Below are positions 43,299-53,686 of a stretch of 64,000 nucleotides of DNA, one piece after another. Source of the stretch: Kribbella jejuensis (GTDB lineage: Bacteria; Actinomycetota; Actinomycetes; Propionibacteriales; Kribbellaceae); the NCBI RefSeq assembly GCF_006715085.1, contig NZ_VFMM01000001.1, positions 2,232,001 to 2,296,000 of the forward strand, in the 5' to 3' direction. Below the pieces are notes generated by a model. The model saw nothing but the letters and a program-made list of their open reading frames with translations, did not search any database and was not told the origin of the DNA. The position numbers were made by a program, and so were the translations under genes. How positions within the stretch are numbered: position 1 is the stretch's first letter; each line of letters opens with the position of its first letter.

Positions 43299-44727
43299 CG
43301 CTTGGGAGGACCGAGAGTACGGCGGTTAGCGCGGCGCACAGGGTGAGCATGGTGACGGCGGGGGTCTCGATGTCGACGGAGAACGGGTTGTCCGCGGGTA
43401 GCCGGAACAGTTCGGTGATCCAGCGGAGGTAGACGGCCAGGCCGATCATCACGTTGAGCGCCATCACGATCGCCAGCCAGCCGAGGTGCGCGTCAATGAC
43501 GGCCTGGAACGCGGCGAACTTGGTGAACAACCCGGCGAGCCCCGGCGGCAGGCCGGCCAGAACCACCAGGAAGAAGATCAGCGCGGCAGCGAGACCAGGC
43601 TCCGAGCGGACCATGCCGCGGTAGTCGGTGAGCAACCCGCCGGGACGATGCCGCTGCACGACAGCGACCGCCCCGAAGGCGCCGAGCGTCACCACGACGT
43701 ACGCCGCCAAGTACCCGACGACGGCCTGCGCGTCGCCGACCGCCAGCGGGGCGAGGAGGAACCCGACCTGACCGATCGACGACCACGCGAGCAGCCGGAC
43801 CGCCTCGACCTGACGCAGTGCCGCAAGGTTGCCCACTGTCATCGTCACGGCCGCCAGGATCGCCACCGCCGTCCGCAACTCCGAGCCAGCCGGCGCGATC
43901 CCGGACGTCACGACGACGAGCAGCCCGCCGACGCCCGCTGACTTCGACACGACCGCGAGGAACGTGGTGACCTCGACCGGCGCTCCGACGTACGTGTCCG
44001 GCAGCCAGGCGTGGAACGGTACCGCCGCGATCTTGAACGCGAACCCGACGATCACGAACAACCCGGCCGCGAACGCCACCCGGGCCCGGTCCGGATCGAG
44101 GTCGCTCAGCCGGTTCGCGATCGTGGACAGGTACAGCGAGCCGGTCACGCCGTACAGGTAGGAGACGCCGAACAGCATCACCGCGGTCGACAGCACCGAG
44201 ACCAGGAACGCCTTCAACGCGCCCTCGGAGCCGCGCCGGTCGTGCCGCAGCCCGACCATCGCGAACGTCGGCAGCGACACCACCTCGAGCGCGATCACCA
44301 GCGTGGCCAGGTCCCGCGCGCCGGCGAGCACCGTCGCGCCGGTCAGCGCACTGAGCAGCAGGAAGTGGTACTCCCCGATCGGTACGTCCTTGGCCAGCAG
44401 GTTGTACGACGACAGCCCGACGACGCCGAGCGCGCCGACCAGCAGCACCGCCCACAGCCCGGCTGTCAACGGCTCGAACACGAGGCTGCACTGCGCGGGC
44501 CCTTCGACGGCCGGCCGGCAGAACCCGGGCTTGAAGTCGTCCCGCTGCGCCCAGACGAACACGATCCCGAACAGGATCACCGCACTCGTCAGCGAGGTGA
44601 CGACGATGTGCCGCAGTTCGGCCGGCGCGCTCTTCCAGAAGCTGTCGATCAGCAGTACGGCGATCGCGCCGATCGCCAGCACCAGCGGCACCGCGACCGC
44701 CTGCCAGTCCGTCCACGACAGCGTCAT
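43276..44727 (-). CDS. nuoN: NADH-quinone oxidoreductase subunit N
   Basis: 483 residues; ATG 44727 overlaps the nuoM stop (ATGA). An antiporter-like membrane subunit with about 14 helices, KAFLVSVLSTAVMLFGVSYLYG and GFAFKIAAVPFHAWLPDTYVGAPVEVTTFLA, which include the conserved Lys and Glu of the proton channel. It is the last gene of the I-J-K-L-M-N block and the terminal pump subunit of complex I. Confidence 0.93.
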   Translation of the reverse strand: MTLSWTDWQAVAVPLVLAIGAIAVLLIDSFWKSAPAELRHIVVTSLTSAVILFGIVFVWAQRDDFKPGFCRPAVEGPAQCSLVFEPLTAGLWAVLLVGALGVVGLSSYNLLAKDVPIGEYHFLLLSALTGATVLAGARDLATLVIALEVVSLPTFAMVGLRHDRRGSEGALKAFLVSVLSTAVMLFGVSYLYGVTGSLYLSTIANRLSDLDPDRARVAFAAGLFVIVGFAFKIAAVPFHAWLPDTYVGAPVEVTTFLAVVSKSAGVGGLLVVVTSGIAPAGSELRTAVAILAAVTMTVGNLAALRQVEAVRLLAWSSIGQVGFLLAPLAVGDAQAVVGYLAAYVVVTLGAFGAVAVVQRHRPGGLLTDYRGMVRSEPGLAAALIFFLVVLAGLPPGLAGLFTKFAAFQAVIDAHLGWLAIVMALNVMIGLAVYLRWITELFRLPADNPFSVDIETPAVTMLTLCAALTAVLSVLPSVMFALAT

Positions 44728-46277
44728 AGGAACATCCACTCGTTCAGGAGCGTGAACGGCCAGAGGCCGAGGAACACCGTCAGCACGGCCAGTGGGCCGA
44801 AGGTGACGAGCTCGATCCGGCTGAGGTCGACGGCGAACGCGGTCGGCGGGTACTCGGCGGGATCGCCCTGGCACAGGTTCCGGATCAGCCGGAGGAAGTA
44901 CGCGGCGGTGAGGACGGCGCCCAGCCCGGCGATCACCATCAGCACGACGAAGGTTGTCCGTGGCAACCAATCGGCGGGGTGGTACGCGCCGAGCAGGATC
45001 AGCATCTCGCCCCAGAAACCGGCCAGCCCGGGCAGCCCGAGCGACGCGAGGCAGGCGTACGTGAGCAGGCCGCCGATCCGCGGCAGCCGGGCGTACAGCG
45101 CGCGGCCGAGCGCCCGCAGGTCGCTGGTGTCGTGCCGGTCCTTGATCGCACCGGCCAGGAAGAACAGCAGGCCGGTGATGACGCCGTGCGCGATGTTCGC
45201 GTACAGCGCGCCGTTCAGCCCCTCCGGCGACATCGTCGCGATACCGAGTCCGATGAACCCCATGTGCCCGACGCTCGAGTACGCGATCAGGCGCTTCACG
45301 TCGGTCTGCGCCAGGCAGGCCAGCGATCCGGCGATGATCGCCACCACCGAGAAGCCCGCCAGGTACGGCGCGATCGTGGCCGTCGCCCCGGGCAGGATCG
45401 GCAGCAGGATCCGGATCATGCCGTAGCTGCCCAGCTTCAGCAGCACGCCCGCGAGCAGCACCGACCCGACCGTCGGCGCCTTCGCGTGCGCGTCCGGCAG
45501 CCAGATGTGCAACGGCCAGAGCGGCATCTTCACCGCCAGCCCGACGGCGATCAATACGGCCGCTGCGAGCGCGATCCCGTGTCCGCCGCGCAGCGGATGC
45601 TCGCCGAGCTGCAGTACGTCGAACGTCCCGGTCTGCCGGTGGATCAGCAGGAACCCGAGCAGCATCAGTGCGGACCCGAACACCGTCATCAGCACGAACG
45701 TGTTCGCGGCCCGCCGGCGCCCGGGCCGGTCGTGGTGGTCGCCCCAGATGTCGATCACGAGCCACATCGGGATCAGTACGACCTCGAAGAACACGAAGAA
45801 CAGCACGAGGTCCGCGGCCGCGAAGGTGCCGATCACGCCGGTCTCGATGACCAGCAGCAGGGCGATCAGTGAGCGGACGCGGCCGATGCGCGGCGTGATC
45901 TTCAGTGAGTACAGGCAGCAGAGCAGGACGAGCAGCGCGGTCAGTGTGATCAGCGGCATCGAGATGCTGTCGACCGCGACGTGGAACCGCACGTCGAGCT
46001 GCGGGATCCAGGACACGTCGGTCTGGGCGTACGGCAACAACTTGCCGGGCAGGGTGCGCGGCGGCAGACCGTAGGAGACTTCGGCCCGGGTCACACATGG
46101 GCAATGTGGACGGCGCATGTCCCACCACAGGACCAGCGAGCCGACGAGAACCAGCCCGGAGACTGCCGACCCGACGATTGCCGCGACCCGCTCGCCGACA
46201 ACCACCGGCAACGACCACAGCACGACGGCGGTCAGCGCCGGCACCGCCAGCAGGGCGATCAGCAACGCCTGGCTCAC
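44724..46277 (-). CDS. nuoM: NADH-quinone oxidoreductase subunit M
   Basis: 517 residues from GTG 46277 (GTGA overlap with nuoL). Motifs PLWPLHIWLPDAHAKAPTVGSVLLAGVLLKLG and AYSSVGHMGFIGLG are diagnostic of NuoM, with the channel Glu in FFEVVLIPMWL. About 14 helices. Transcribed with nuoL and nuoN. Confidence 0.94.
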   Translation of the reverse strand: MSQALLIALLAVPALTAVVLWSLPVVVGERVAAIVGSAVSGLVLVGSLVLWWDMRRPHCPCVTRAEVSYGLPPRTLPGKLLPYAQTDVSWIPQLDVRFHVAVDSISMPLITLTALLVLLCCLYSLKITPRIGRVRSLIALLLVIETGVIGTFAAADLVLFFVFFEVVLIPMWLVIDIWGDHHDRPGRRRAANTFVLMTVFGSALMLLGFLLIHRQTGTFDVLQLGEHPLRGGHGIALAAAVLIAVGLAVKMPLWPLHIWLPDAHAKAPTVGSVLLAGVLLKLGSYGMIRILLPILPGATATIAPYLAGFSVVAIIAGSLACLAQTDVKRLIAYSSVGHMGFIGLGIATMSPEGLNGALYANIAHGVITGLLFFLAGAIKDRHDTSDLRALGRALYARLPRIGGLLTYACLASLGLPGLAGFWGEMLILLGAYHPADWLPRTTFVVLMVIAGLGAVLTAAYFLRLIRNLCQGDPAEYPPTAFAVDLSRIELVTFGPLAVLTVFLGLWPFTLLNEWMFL

Positions 46278-48040
46278 GAGCCGATCACCCCCGCGAGGAT
46301 CGCCAGCGCCACCACGCCGACCACGGCCGCGGTCAGGTACGTCTGCACGTTGCCCGTCTGCAGCTTCCGGAACCCGGCCGACGCGAGTACGCCGGCCCGT
46401 CCGGTCGCGCGCACGTATGCCCCGATCACGTCCTGATCCCCACCCACGGTCAAGCGGGCCAGCCACCGCACCGGGACGACGAACAACCGCTGGTACGCCG
46501 GATCGACGCCGTACTCCCGCTCGAACAGCACCGGCCGCGGGTCAGCGCCGCGGCTCCACAGCGAGTACGCCGGGAGCGCGCCGAGCACCGCGAGCACCGT
46601 CGTGATCAACGCGATCTGCCACTTGAGGTGCACGCCGTCGGTGTAGCCCAGCCCGATGGCGGCGATCGTCAGCAGGAGCATCGGCGCGAGCATCACCCAC
46701 GATCCCTCGCGCAGCTTGCGGGCGTCCGGTTCGTCCAGGTCCGCCATCGGGTCGTCGTCCTCGAACGCGCCGACGGCTCCGGCGAGGGCCGGCGTACGGA
46801 AGAAGATCCACAACCACATCCGCACGCAGTAGAACGCGGTCATCATCGCGGTCAGGCCGACCGACACCAGCACGATCCAGCCGACCACCGAGCCGTCCCG
46901 CGCCCTCTCCCAGGCCGCCTCGACGACGGAGTCCTTCGAGAAGAACCCGGCGAAGCCCGGTACGCCGGCCAGCGCCGCGAGGCCGATCGTCATCGTCACG
47001 AACGTCCACGGCAGCCGCTTGCGCAGCGCACCGCGGCGCGAATACCGGCGGAGCACGACGAAGGCGGCGCTGCCGACCTGATGCAGCAGGACGCCCGCGC
47101 AAAGAAACAGCAGGCCCTTGAAAGCGGCGTGCGTCAGCAGATGGAAGAGCGCCGCGTGCCGGCCGTCGCGCGTGCCGAGCGAGAGCCCGGAGAACATGAT
47201 GGCCAACTGGCTCACCGTCGACCACGCGAGCACCCGCTTCACCTCGACGGCCGCCATCGCGCACGACGCCGCGAACAGCATCGTCACGCAGGCGATCACC
47301 GCGAGCACGGTCAGCGTGGTCTCGGCCTTGACGAACAGGTCGAACAACCGGGCGATCAGGAAGACGCCCGCGGCAACCATCGTGGCCGCGTGGATCAGCG
47401 CGCTGACCGGACTCGGACCGGGCATCGCGTCCGGCAGCCAGGTCTGCAGCGGCACCTGCGCCGACTTGCCGACCACGCCGACGAGCAGCAACAGTGTGCC
47501 GATCGTCAACGTGTGCGACTGGATCGGGCCGCTGCCCAGGTCGGAGATCCGGAACGTGTGATACCCGACGCCGAGGACGAAGATGCCGAACAGGAACCCG
47601 ACGTCGGCGAGCCTGGTGATCAGGAACGCCTTCATCGCGCCGGCCCGGGCGTCGCGACGCTCCCAGTAGTGACCGATCAGCAGGTACGAGCAGGCGCCCA
47701 TCACCTCCCAGCCGATCAGCAGCACGAAAAGGTTGTCCGAGATCACCACCGTCACCATCGCGGCGGTGAACAGCGTGACGAGCGCCGTGTACGACGCGAC
47801 GCGCTCGCGGACGTAGCCGATCGAGTACACCTGGACGCAGGCCGAGACGACCCCGACCACCGCGAGCATCAGGACAGTCAGGCCGTCGGTGCGGAACTCG
47901 TACGAGAACCAGAACTCCTGGCCGATCATGATGCCGCCGGCCTTGGTCGTCCCCGGCGTCACGCCGTGCAGCAGGGCCGCGGCGAGCACGACCAGCAACG
48001 AGAAGCCGACGCCGACGACCCGCCAGGCGGTGGCGATCAC
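46274..48040 (-). CDS. nuoL: NADH-quinone oxidoreductase subunit L
   Basis: 588 residues; GTG 48040 overlaps nuoK stop (GTGA). The helix pattern and motifs [59 protein letters not shown] and [11 protein letters not shown] are those of NuoL. The C-terminal part carries the lateral helix region. It is slightly shorter than the usual about 610 residues. Confidence 0.94.
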   Translation of the reverse strand: MIATAWRVVGVGFSLLVVLAAALLHGVTPGTTKAGGIMIGQEFWFSYEFRTDGLTVLMLAVVGVVSACVQVYSIGYVRERVASYTALVTLFTAAMVTVVISDNLFVLLIGWEVMGACSYLLIGHYWERRDARAGAMKAFLITRLADVGFLFGIFVLGVGYHTFRISDLGSGPIQSHTLTIGTLLLLVGVVGKSAQVPLQTWLPDAMPGPSPVSALIHAATMVAAGVFLIARLFDLFVKAETTLTVLAVIACVTMLFAASCAMAAVEVKRVLAWSTVSQLAIMFSGLSLGTRDGRHAALFHLLTHAAFKGLLFLCAGVLLHQVGSAAFVVLRRYSRRGALRKRLPWTFVTMTIGLAALAGVPGFAGFFSKDSVVEAAWERARDGSVVGWIVLVSVGLTAMMTAFYCVRMWLWIFFRTPALAGAVGAFEDDDPMADLDEPDARKLREGSWVMLAPMLLLTIAAIGLGYTDGVHLKWQIALITTVLAVLGALPAYSLWSRGADPRPVLFEREYGVDPAYQRLFVVPVRWLARLTVGGDQDVIGAYVRATGRAGVLASAGFRKLQTGNVQTYLTAAVVGVVALAILAGVIGS

Positions 48041-48354
48041 GAGGCCTCCTCGCGCTCGAGCAGGTCGCGGGCGGCGTCCGCGTCGACGTGGCCCTGGCTG
48101 CGGAACAGCAGCAGCACGATCGCCAGCCCGAGGCCGATCTCGGCGGCGGCGAGCGTGATCACGAAGACCGCGAGGGTCTGGCCGGTCGACTCGTCCACGC
48201 GCCAGGCGTCGAAGGCGACCAGGTTCAGGTTGACGGCGTTCAGCATCAGCTCGAACGACATCAGGATCGTGATCACGTTCCGCCGGGCGAGGACGCCGTA
48301 CACCCCGAGGCAGAACAGCACCACCGCCAGCAGCAGCGGCAGAATCAGCGGCAT
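48037..48354 (-). CDS. nuoK: NADH-quinone oxidoreductase subunit K
   Basis: 105 residues, three membrane helices with the conserved acidic residues in [12 protein letters not shown] and [13 protein letters not shown]. The C-terminal tail ([15 protein letters not shown]) is charged. Overlaps nuoL start (GTGA). Confidence 0.94.
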   Translation of the reverse strand: MPLILPLLLAVVLFCLGVYGVLARRNVITILMSFELMLNAVNLNLVAFDAWRVDESTGQTLAVFVITLAAAEIGLGLAIVLLLFRSQGHVDADAARDLLEREEAS

Positions 48355-48355
48355 G

Positions 48356-48886
48356 TCAGTCCTCCTTCCCCGAGGAGGACACTGTGTCAGACCGCTCCGA
48401 CAATTTCCTTTGGGACAAGGCGATCGCGCCGATCAGGGCGGCGAGCAGCAGTACGGAAAGGACTTCGAACGGAAGCACCCAGTTCTTGAAGACCTGGGTC
48501 CCGACCGCGGTTGCCGATCCGCCGTGCACGGGCTTGATCTTGTCGTTGCCGAAGGCAAGCACAATGCCGAGGCCGAGGATCACCGCGAGCACAGCGGCGA
48601 CAACAGCGGCGAACGGGCTGCGGCCGGTGGTCAGCTCCGGCAGCGGATTGGTCGGTGCCTTGGTCAACATCAGCGCGAACAGCACCAGTACGACGATGGC
48701 GCCGACGTACACCAGGATCTGCACCAGCGCGACGAACTCGGCGTGCAGCGCGCCGAAACAGCCGGCCACCGCGCCGAGCGCGACCACCAGCCAGAGCGCG
48801 GCGTGCACGATCCGGCGGGAGGTGACGACGAGGACTGCGGCAGCGACCGCCACCAGGCCGGCGACGGAGAACAGGACCGTTGTCAC
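48356..48886 (-). CDS. nuoJ: NADH-quinone oxidoreductase subunit J
   Basis: 176 residues from GTG 48886 (GTGA overlap with nuoI). Five membrane segments; the family stretch [25 protein letters not shown] is intact. The cytoplasmic end is Lys/Ser/Glu rich. Confidence 0.92.
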   Translation of the reverse strand: MTTVLFSVAGLVAVAAAVLVVTSRRIVHAALWLVVALGAVAGCFGALHAEFVALVQILVYVGAIVVLVLFALMLTKAPTNPLPELTTGRSPFAAVVAAVLAVILGLGIVLAFGNDKIKPVHGGSATAVGTQVFKNWVLPFEVLSVLLLAALIGAIALSQRKLSERSDTVSSSGKED

Positions 48887-49374
48887 TCGGCGTCCTCTGA
48901 TTCCCCCGCAGCCGGTCCCGGGTCGATCGCCTGGGGCGCCGGGACGGTCCACATCCAGTCGCGGAGGCGGTCCTTCTCGTGGGTCAGGTTCCGGATGTCG
49001 GTCTCGGCGTACTCGAACTCTGGCGACCAGAACAGCGCGTCGAACGGGCAGGCCTCGATGCAGATCCCGCAGTACATACAGAGGCTGAAGTCGATCGCGA
49101 ACCGGTCCAGCACGTTCCGGCTGCGCTCGCGGGCCTGCTCACCGACCGACGGCGCGGTCTCGGTGTGCGAGTCGATGTAGATGCACCAGCTCGGGCACTC
49201 GCGCGCGCACAGCATGCAGGAGGTGCAGTTCTCCTCCAGCAGCGCGATCACACCGCGGCTGCGCGGCGGCAGCTCCGGCTGCACGTCCGGATACTGCTCG
49301 GTGACGGAGCGCCGGGCCAGCGTCCGCGCAGTGACCTTCAGCCCCTCCACCAGCCCCTTACCAGGCAGCCCCAC
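48883..49374 (-). CDS. nuoI: NADH-quinone oxidoreductase subunit I
   Basis: 163 residues from GTG 49374, six bases after GGAGG, the best ribosome-binding site here. It holds two 4Fe-4S ferredoxin motifs, [12 protein letters not shown] and [12 protein letters not shown], which carry clusters N6a and N6b. First gene of the block I-J-K-L-M-N, all in one direction with 4-base overlaps or tiny gaps. The 46-base gap upstream to the MetF-like gene could hold its own promoter. Confidence 0.94.
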   Translation of the reverse strand: MGLPGKGLVEGLKVTARTLARRSVTEQYPDVQPELPPRSRGVIALLEENCTSCMLCARECPSWCIYIDSHTETAPSVGEQARERSRNVLDRFAIDFSLCMYCGICIEACPFDALFWSPEFEYAETDIRNLTHEKDRLRDWMWTVPAPQAIDPGPAAGESEDAE

Positions 49375-49420
49375 ACTCCACCTCCCGTCGGTTAACAGGA
49401 CACTAGCCGATCGGTACCCC

Positions 49421-50179
49421 TTACAGCTCACGTTCCAACTTGGCGGCGACCTGGCGGTAACGGCTGACCGGTATCAGGTGAACTCCCTCGAAGGCGCCGG
49501 AGTCACGGATCTTCAGGATCTGGTCGCAGGCGTGGTCGACGCCGGCGTCGCGGTCCTTGTCGACGACCTCCACCAGCGCGTCCGGGATCTTCAGTTGGGA
49601 CAGCCCAGCGAGGTTGCGGGCCATCTGGGTGGACGCGAGCACCATCACCCCGGCGTACACCGGGATGTCGAGCCGGACCGACTCCCGCCAGCGGAGCAGC
49701 TCGTCGAGGTCGTAGCTGACCTGGACGTACAGGAAGTCGGCCTCGGCCTTCCAGCGCGGGACCGGCCGCAGCCGGGTCGCGGCGCCGACCTTGAACGGGT
49801 TGCAGCCCGGGTACGTCGTCTCGCGGGTCTGCTCGATCATCCGCCGGACCGTCAGCTGGCTGGTCCGCGCACCCTCGGCCGGATCGTCGCCGTGCACGAA
49901 CAGGAACTGCTCGACGCCGTACGCCGCCGCGGTCAGCAGGTCGCGCCGGAACCCGAGCAGGTTCCGGTCCCGCGAGTTCAGGCAGGCGATGCCGCGGGCG
50001 CCCATCAGCTGCACCTCGTTCGCGACCGCGACGCTGGACACCGTCGCCCGGCCGATGTGGTTGTCGGGGATCAGGAACCCGTCGGCGACCGCGCTGAGCA
50101 CCCCGATCTGGTGCCGGACCTTCTTCAGGTCGGGACGGGTCGGCGGCTCCACTTCGCAGATCAACTCGAATCCGGACAC
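49421..50179 (-). CDS. Methylenetetrahydrofolate reductase-like protein
   Basis: 252 residues from GTG 50179 with AGGGT upstream. The TIM-barrel pattern of the MTHFR family is visible: [18 protein letters not shown] at the start, [26 protein letters not shown] and [18 protein letters not shown]. It is shorter than MetF (about 290-300), so it may be a relative with a different folate role. It lies between nuoI and the sigma-factor gene and has no obvious link to complex I. Confidence 0.83.
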   Translation of the reverse strand: MSGFELICEVEPPTRPDLKKVRHQIGVLSAVADGFLIPDNHIGRATVSSVAVANEVQLMGARGIACLNSRDRNLLGFRRDLLTAAAYGVEQFLFVHGDDPAEGARTSQLTVRRMIEQTRETTYPGCNPFKVGAATRLRPVPRWKAEADFLYVQVSYDLDELLRWRESVRLDIPVYAGVMVLASTQMARNLAGLSQLKIPDALVEVVDKDRDAGVDHACDQILKIRDSGAFEGVHLIPVSRYRQVAAKLEREL

Positions 50180-50205
50180 GGCTCGGACCCTACAGAAAAG
50201 TCCGG

Positions 50206-51402
50206 CTACCGGATCCGGGTTCTCAAGAAATCGCGTTCCGCCTGGTTGGTGCTGTGCGTCAGGGCGGTCGCGTACGCCGCCTGCGCCTCGGCGTCGCGGC
50301 CCAGCTGGGCGAGCAGGTCGGCGCGGATCGCGTGGAAGAGGTAGTAGCTGTCGAGGGACAGCTCGTCGACGATCGCGAGCGCGGCGGCCGGCCCTTCCAC
50401 CTCGGCGACAACGACCGCTCGGTTGAGCGCGACGATCGGCGTCGGGTCGATGGCCAGCAGGTGGTCGTACAGCTGCAGGATCTGCCGCCAATCAGTGTCC
50501 TCGGCGTTCGCAGCGTCCGCGTGGACGGCGTTGATCGCGGCCTGCAGCTGGTACGGACCAGGCTGATTCCTGCGCAGACACTTCCGGACGAGCTCATGCC
50601 CTTCGGCGATCAGCGCGCGGTCCCACAGGCCGCGGTCCTGGTCGCGGAGCCGGATCAGCGTGCCGTCGGGCGCGACCCGGGCCGGTCGGCGGGACTGCTG
50701 CAGCAGCATCAGCGCGAGCAGGCCGGCCGCCTCGGGTTCGTCCGGCATCAGGTCGACAAGGAGCCGGCCCAGGCGGATGGCCTCGGTCGCGAGCTCGTCG
50801 CGCACCAGCGTCTCGCCGGACGAGGCGGCGTACCCCTCGTTGAAGATCAGGTAGACGACCGCGAGGACGCCACGGACGCGCTCGGGCAGATCCGCCTCGG
50901 ACGGCACCCGGTACGGGATGCCCGCGGCCCTGATCTTGGCCTTCGCCCGCACCAGCCGCTGCGCCATCGTCGGCTCCGGGACCAGGAACGCGCGGGCGAT
51001 CTCGGCCGTGGTCAGCCCGCCGAGCATCCGCAGCGTGAGCGCGACACGGACGTTCAGCGCGAGCGCCGGGTGGCAGCAGGTGAAGATGAGTCGCAGACGG
51101 TCGTCGCGCACAACACCCTCCTCCACCGGTTCGGCCTGGGCCTGCAGCAACGCCGCCTGGGCATGTTTGTCTGCCCGCGCCGCCTCCCGGCGCAGGCGGT
51201 CGATCGCACGGTTCCGCGCGGTCGTGATGATCCAGCCGGCCGGACTCGGCGGTACGCCGCTGTCCGGCCACTTCTGCACCGCGGCTGTGAACGCGTCCTG
51301 GACGGCGTCCTCCGCGATCTCGAGGTCCCCGAACACCCGGGTGAGCACGGCGACGGCGCGCCCGTGCTCGGCCCGGAAGATCGCCGCGAGGTCAGCTGTC
51401 AC
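50206..51402 (-). CDS. ECF42-type RNA polymerase sigma factor
   Basis: 398 residues; GTG 51402 overlaps the DGPF gene stop (GTGA). Sigma-2 is seen in [55 protein letters not shown] and sigma-4 in [39 protein letters not shown]. After about residue 175 a long C-terminal extension with TPR-like helices ([20 protein letters not shown]...[13 protein letters not shown]) replaces an anti-sigma factor, the hallmark of ECF42, which is regularly paired with DGPF proteins as here. Confidence 0.92.
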   Translation of the reverse strand: MTADLAAIFRAEHGRAVAVLTRVFGDLEIAEDAVQDAFTAAVQKWPDSGVPPSPAGWIITTARNRAIDRLRREAARADKHAQAALLQAQAEPVEEGVVRDDRLRLIFTCCHPALALNVRVALTLRMLGGLTTAEIARAFLVPEPTMAQRLVRAKAKIRAAGIPYRVPSEADLPERVRGVLAVVYLIFNEGYAASSGETLVRDELATEAIRLGRLLVDLMPDEPEAAGLLALMLLQQSRRPARVAPDGTLIRLRDQDRGLWDRALIAEGHELVRKCLRRNQPGPYQLQAAINAVHADAANAEDTDWRQILQLYDHLLAIDPTPIVALNRAVVVAEVEGPAAALAIVDELSLDSYYLFHAIRADLLAQLGRDAEAQAAYATALTHSTNQAERDFLRTRIR

Positions 51403-51740
51403 GACTGCGAGGGCCTGACCTCTACCGGCAGGCCGAGGATCGTGGTGAGGCGGCGTCCCCAGTGCAGCGCGGCGTCCAGGTCCTCGACCCGGATCACGAT
51501 GAAGCCGCCGAGGTGTTCCTTGCCCTCGGTGAACGGACCGTCGGTGACCAAGACCTCGTCGCCCTTCGCCCGCAGCACGGTCGCGGTCTCGGGCGGGTGC
51601 ATGCCGGCGTCGAACACCCAGACCCCGGCGGATCTGAGCTCCGCGTTCAGGACCGCGAGGTCGCGCATGATCGGATCCAGGATCTCCGGCGGGGGCGGCG
51701 GGCCGTCGGGCTGGTAGATGCTGAGCACGTACTGGTTCAT
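51399..51740 (-). CDS. DGPF/YCII-family protein, partner of ECF42 sigma
   Basis: 113 residues. It has the name-giving motif [17 protein letters not shown], and [17 protein letters not shown] at the N-terminus. These small proteins are encoded next to ECF42 sigma factors and are its usual targets or partners. GTGA coupling to the sigma gene. Confidence 0.92.
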   Translation of the reverse strand: MNQYVLSIYQPDGPPPPPEILDPIMRDLAVLNAELRSAGVWVFDAGMHPPETATVLRAKGDEVLVTDGPFTEGKEHLGGFIVIRVEDLDAALHWGRRLTTILGLPVEVRPSQS

Positions 51741-51800
51741 CGTTCCTCCTTCTCGTCCCCTACACGAACGCCCTCACCCTGGATCGACAGGTAGCGTGAC

Positions 51801-51829
51801 GGGTTGGGGAAGAAGCTCCTCCCCAACCC
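51801..51829 (-). terminator. Hairpin terminator after nuoH
   Basis: GGGTTGGGGA (51801-51810) and TCCCCAACCC (51820-51829) pair perfectly over 10 bp around a 9-base loop, starting one base after the nuoH stop. It lacks a U-run, as is common in high-GC actinobacteria. It separates nuoH from the DGPF/sigma unit. Confidence 0.65.
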
Positions 51830-51830
51830 C

Positions 51831-52778
51831 TCAGAACGCGATGACGCCGATGCCGGTGAGGGCGAGCTGCAGGAGCGCGACCGGGACGAGGCCCTGCCAG
51901 GCGAGCTTCTGCAGTTGGTCGGCGCGCATGCGCGGGAACGATACGCGGACCCAGATCACCACGACGGATACCAGAGCGACCTTCAGCAGAGTCCAGATCC
52001 AGCCGATCGACTCCGGCCCGGGACCGCTCCAGCCGCCCAGGAACAGCACGGTGGTGAGGCCCGCGAGTACGACGATGCCGGCGTACTCGGCGAGCAGGAA
52101 CATCGCGAAGCGGAGCCCGGTGTACTCCGTGTACGGGCCGAAGATCACCTCCGAGTCCGCGACCGGCATGTCGAACGGCGGCCGCTGCAGCTCGGCGAGA
52201 CCGGCGATGAAGAACACGATCATGCCGGGCAGCTGCCACAGCAACCACCATGGGTTCCAGGCGTGGGCGATCCCGGTCAGGCTCAACGACCCGGCCGCCA
52301 CCGCGACGCTCGCCGCTGACAGTACGAACGGCAGCTCGTAGCTCATCAGCTGCGCCGCCACCCGGAGCCCGCCGAGCAGGCTGTACTTGTTGCCGCTGCC
52401 CCAGCCCGCCATCAGCGAACCGAGTACGCCGATGCTCGTCACCGCGAGCACGAAGAACAGGCCCGAGTCGAGGTCCGCGCCGACCAGGCCGGGCGCGAGC
52501 GGGATCGCGGACAGCGCGGCGAGGTACGGCAGGATCGCGACGATCGGCGCCCACTCGAAGACGCGCTTGTCCGCGGCGGCCGGGACCACGCTCTCCTTCT
52601 GCACGAACTTCACGCCGTCCGCGACCAGCTGCGCCCAGCCGTGGAACCCGCCGGCGTACATCGGGCCGAGCCGTGACTGCATGTGCGCCATCACCTTGTG
52701 CTCGGCCTGCCCGACCAGCAAGGGCGCCACCAGGAAGGCGACCAGTACGCCCACCACCCGCACCACGAACTCAAGCAT
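51831..52778 (-). CDS. nuoH: NADH-quinone oxidoreductase subunit H
   Basis: 315 residues. Eight membrane helices and the quinone-chamber motifs AEHKVMAHMQSRLGPMYAGGFHGWAQLVADGVKF, LAELQRPPFDMPVADSEVIFGPYTEYTGLRFAMFLLAEYAG and WVRVSFPRMRADQLQKLAW. It is shorter than the usual about 400-440 of many actinobacterial NuoH but has the core intact. It sits alone, with a terminator behind and a divergent NmrA gene ahead. Confidence 0.93.
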   Translation of the reverse strand: MLEFVVRVVGVLVAFLVAPLLVGQAEHKVMAHMQSRLGPMYAGGFHGWAQLVADGVKFVQKESVVPAAADKRVFEWAPIVAILPYLAALSAIPLAPGLVGADLDSGLFFVLAVTSIGVLGSLMAGWGSGNKYSLLGGLRVAAQLMSYELPFVLSAASVAVAAGSLSLTGIAHAWNPWWLLWQLPGMIVFFIAGLAELQRPPFDMPVADSEVIFGPYTEYTGLRFAMFLLAEYAGIVVLAGLTTVLFLGGWSGPGPESIGWIWTLLKVALVSVVVIWVRVSFPRMRADQLQKLAWQGLVPVALLQLALTGIGVIAF

Positions 52779-52840
52779 GTACGTCAGCCTAGTGGTTCCG
52801 GCTTGACCTCAACCGGCGTTCAGGTCCGAGGCTGGGTCGC

Positions 52841-53686
52841 ATGCGAACAATCCTTGTCACCGGAGCCACCGGTCGCGTCGGTCGTCACGTCGTCGACGGA
52901 CTGCTTGCGGCGGGCGCCTCCGTTCGAGCCCTCGTCCGTACGCCGGAACGCGCCGGCCTCCCGTCCGGCGTCGAGCTGGTCCAGGGCGATCTCAACGATC
53001 CGGGCGCCGTACGACGTGCCGCGGAAGACGTCGACGCGGCTTTCCTGCTCTGGCCGTCGTTCAGCGCCGACGGTGCCGCGGCCGTGATCGACGAACTGCC
53101 GCGGCGGGTCGTCTACCTGTCCTCGTTGAGCGCGCCGGCGGGTGGCGTCTGGGGTGACGTCGAGAAGCTGCTGCAGGACAAGGACTGGACCTTCGTCCGG
53201 CCGAGCGGGTTCGCCGTCAACGCGCAGAACTGGGCAGCTGATTTCCGGACCGGCGACGTGGTCCGGGTCCCGTCCCCCGCGGCGGGCCGCTCGCTGATCC
53301 ACGAACGCGACATCGCCGCGGTCGCCGTACTCACGCTCCTCGACGACCACCACATCGGCCGGACCTACGAGATCACCGGCCCGGAGGTGCTCACCCAGAC
53401 CGAACAGATCCAGACCATCGCGAGAGCCATCGGCAAGCCGATGCGCGTCGAAGCCCTGTCCGACGCAGCCGCCCGCCAGGCAATGCTCGACCTCGGCGCC
53501 GACCCCATCCTCGCCGAAACCTCAGTCGCCTACTGGTCCTCCCTCGTCAACAACCCCGAACCAGTCACCACCACGGTTGCCGAGCTGACCGGCCAACCCG
53601 CCCGCACCTTCGCCGAATGGGCCACGGAGCACGCCACCGAGTTCCGCCCACCAACCACAGCCGATGTCGCCCAGGCTCAGGGTTGA
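52841..53686 (+). CDS. NmrA-like/NAD(P)-binding oxidoreductase
   Basis: 281 residues, ATG 52841. A Rossmann start TILVTGATGRVGRHVVDGLLAAGASVRALVR and downstream VVYLSSLSAP, FVRPSGFAVNAQNWAA, and ERDIAAVAVLTLLDDHHIGRTYEITGP are typical of NmrA/TMR-type short-chain proteins, which bind NADP(H) as redox sensors or reductases. It interrupts the nuoC-nuoH interval on the other strand. Confidence 0.88.
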   Translation: MRTILVTGATGRVGRHVVDGLLAAGASVRALVRTPERAGLPSGVELVQGDLNDPGAVRRAAEDVDAAFLLWPSFSADGAAAVIDELPRRVVYLSSLSAPAGGVWGDVEKLLQDKDWTFVRPSGFAVNAQNWAADFRTGDVVRVPSPAAGRSLIHERDIAAVAVLTLLDDHHIGRTYEITGPEVLTQTEQIQTIARAIGKPMRVEALSDAAARQAMLDLGADPILAETSVAYWSSLVNNPEPVTTTVAELTGQPARTFAEWATEHATEFRPPTTADVAQAQG

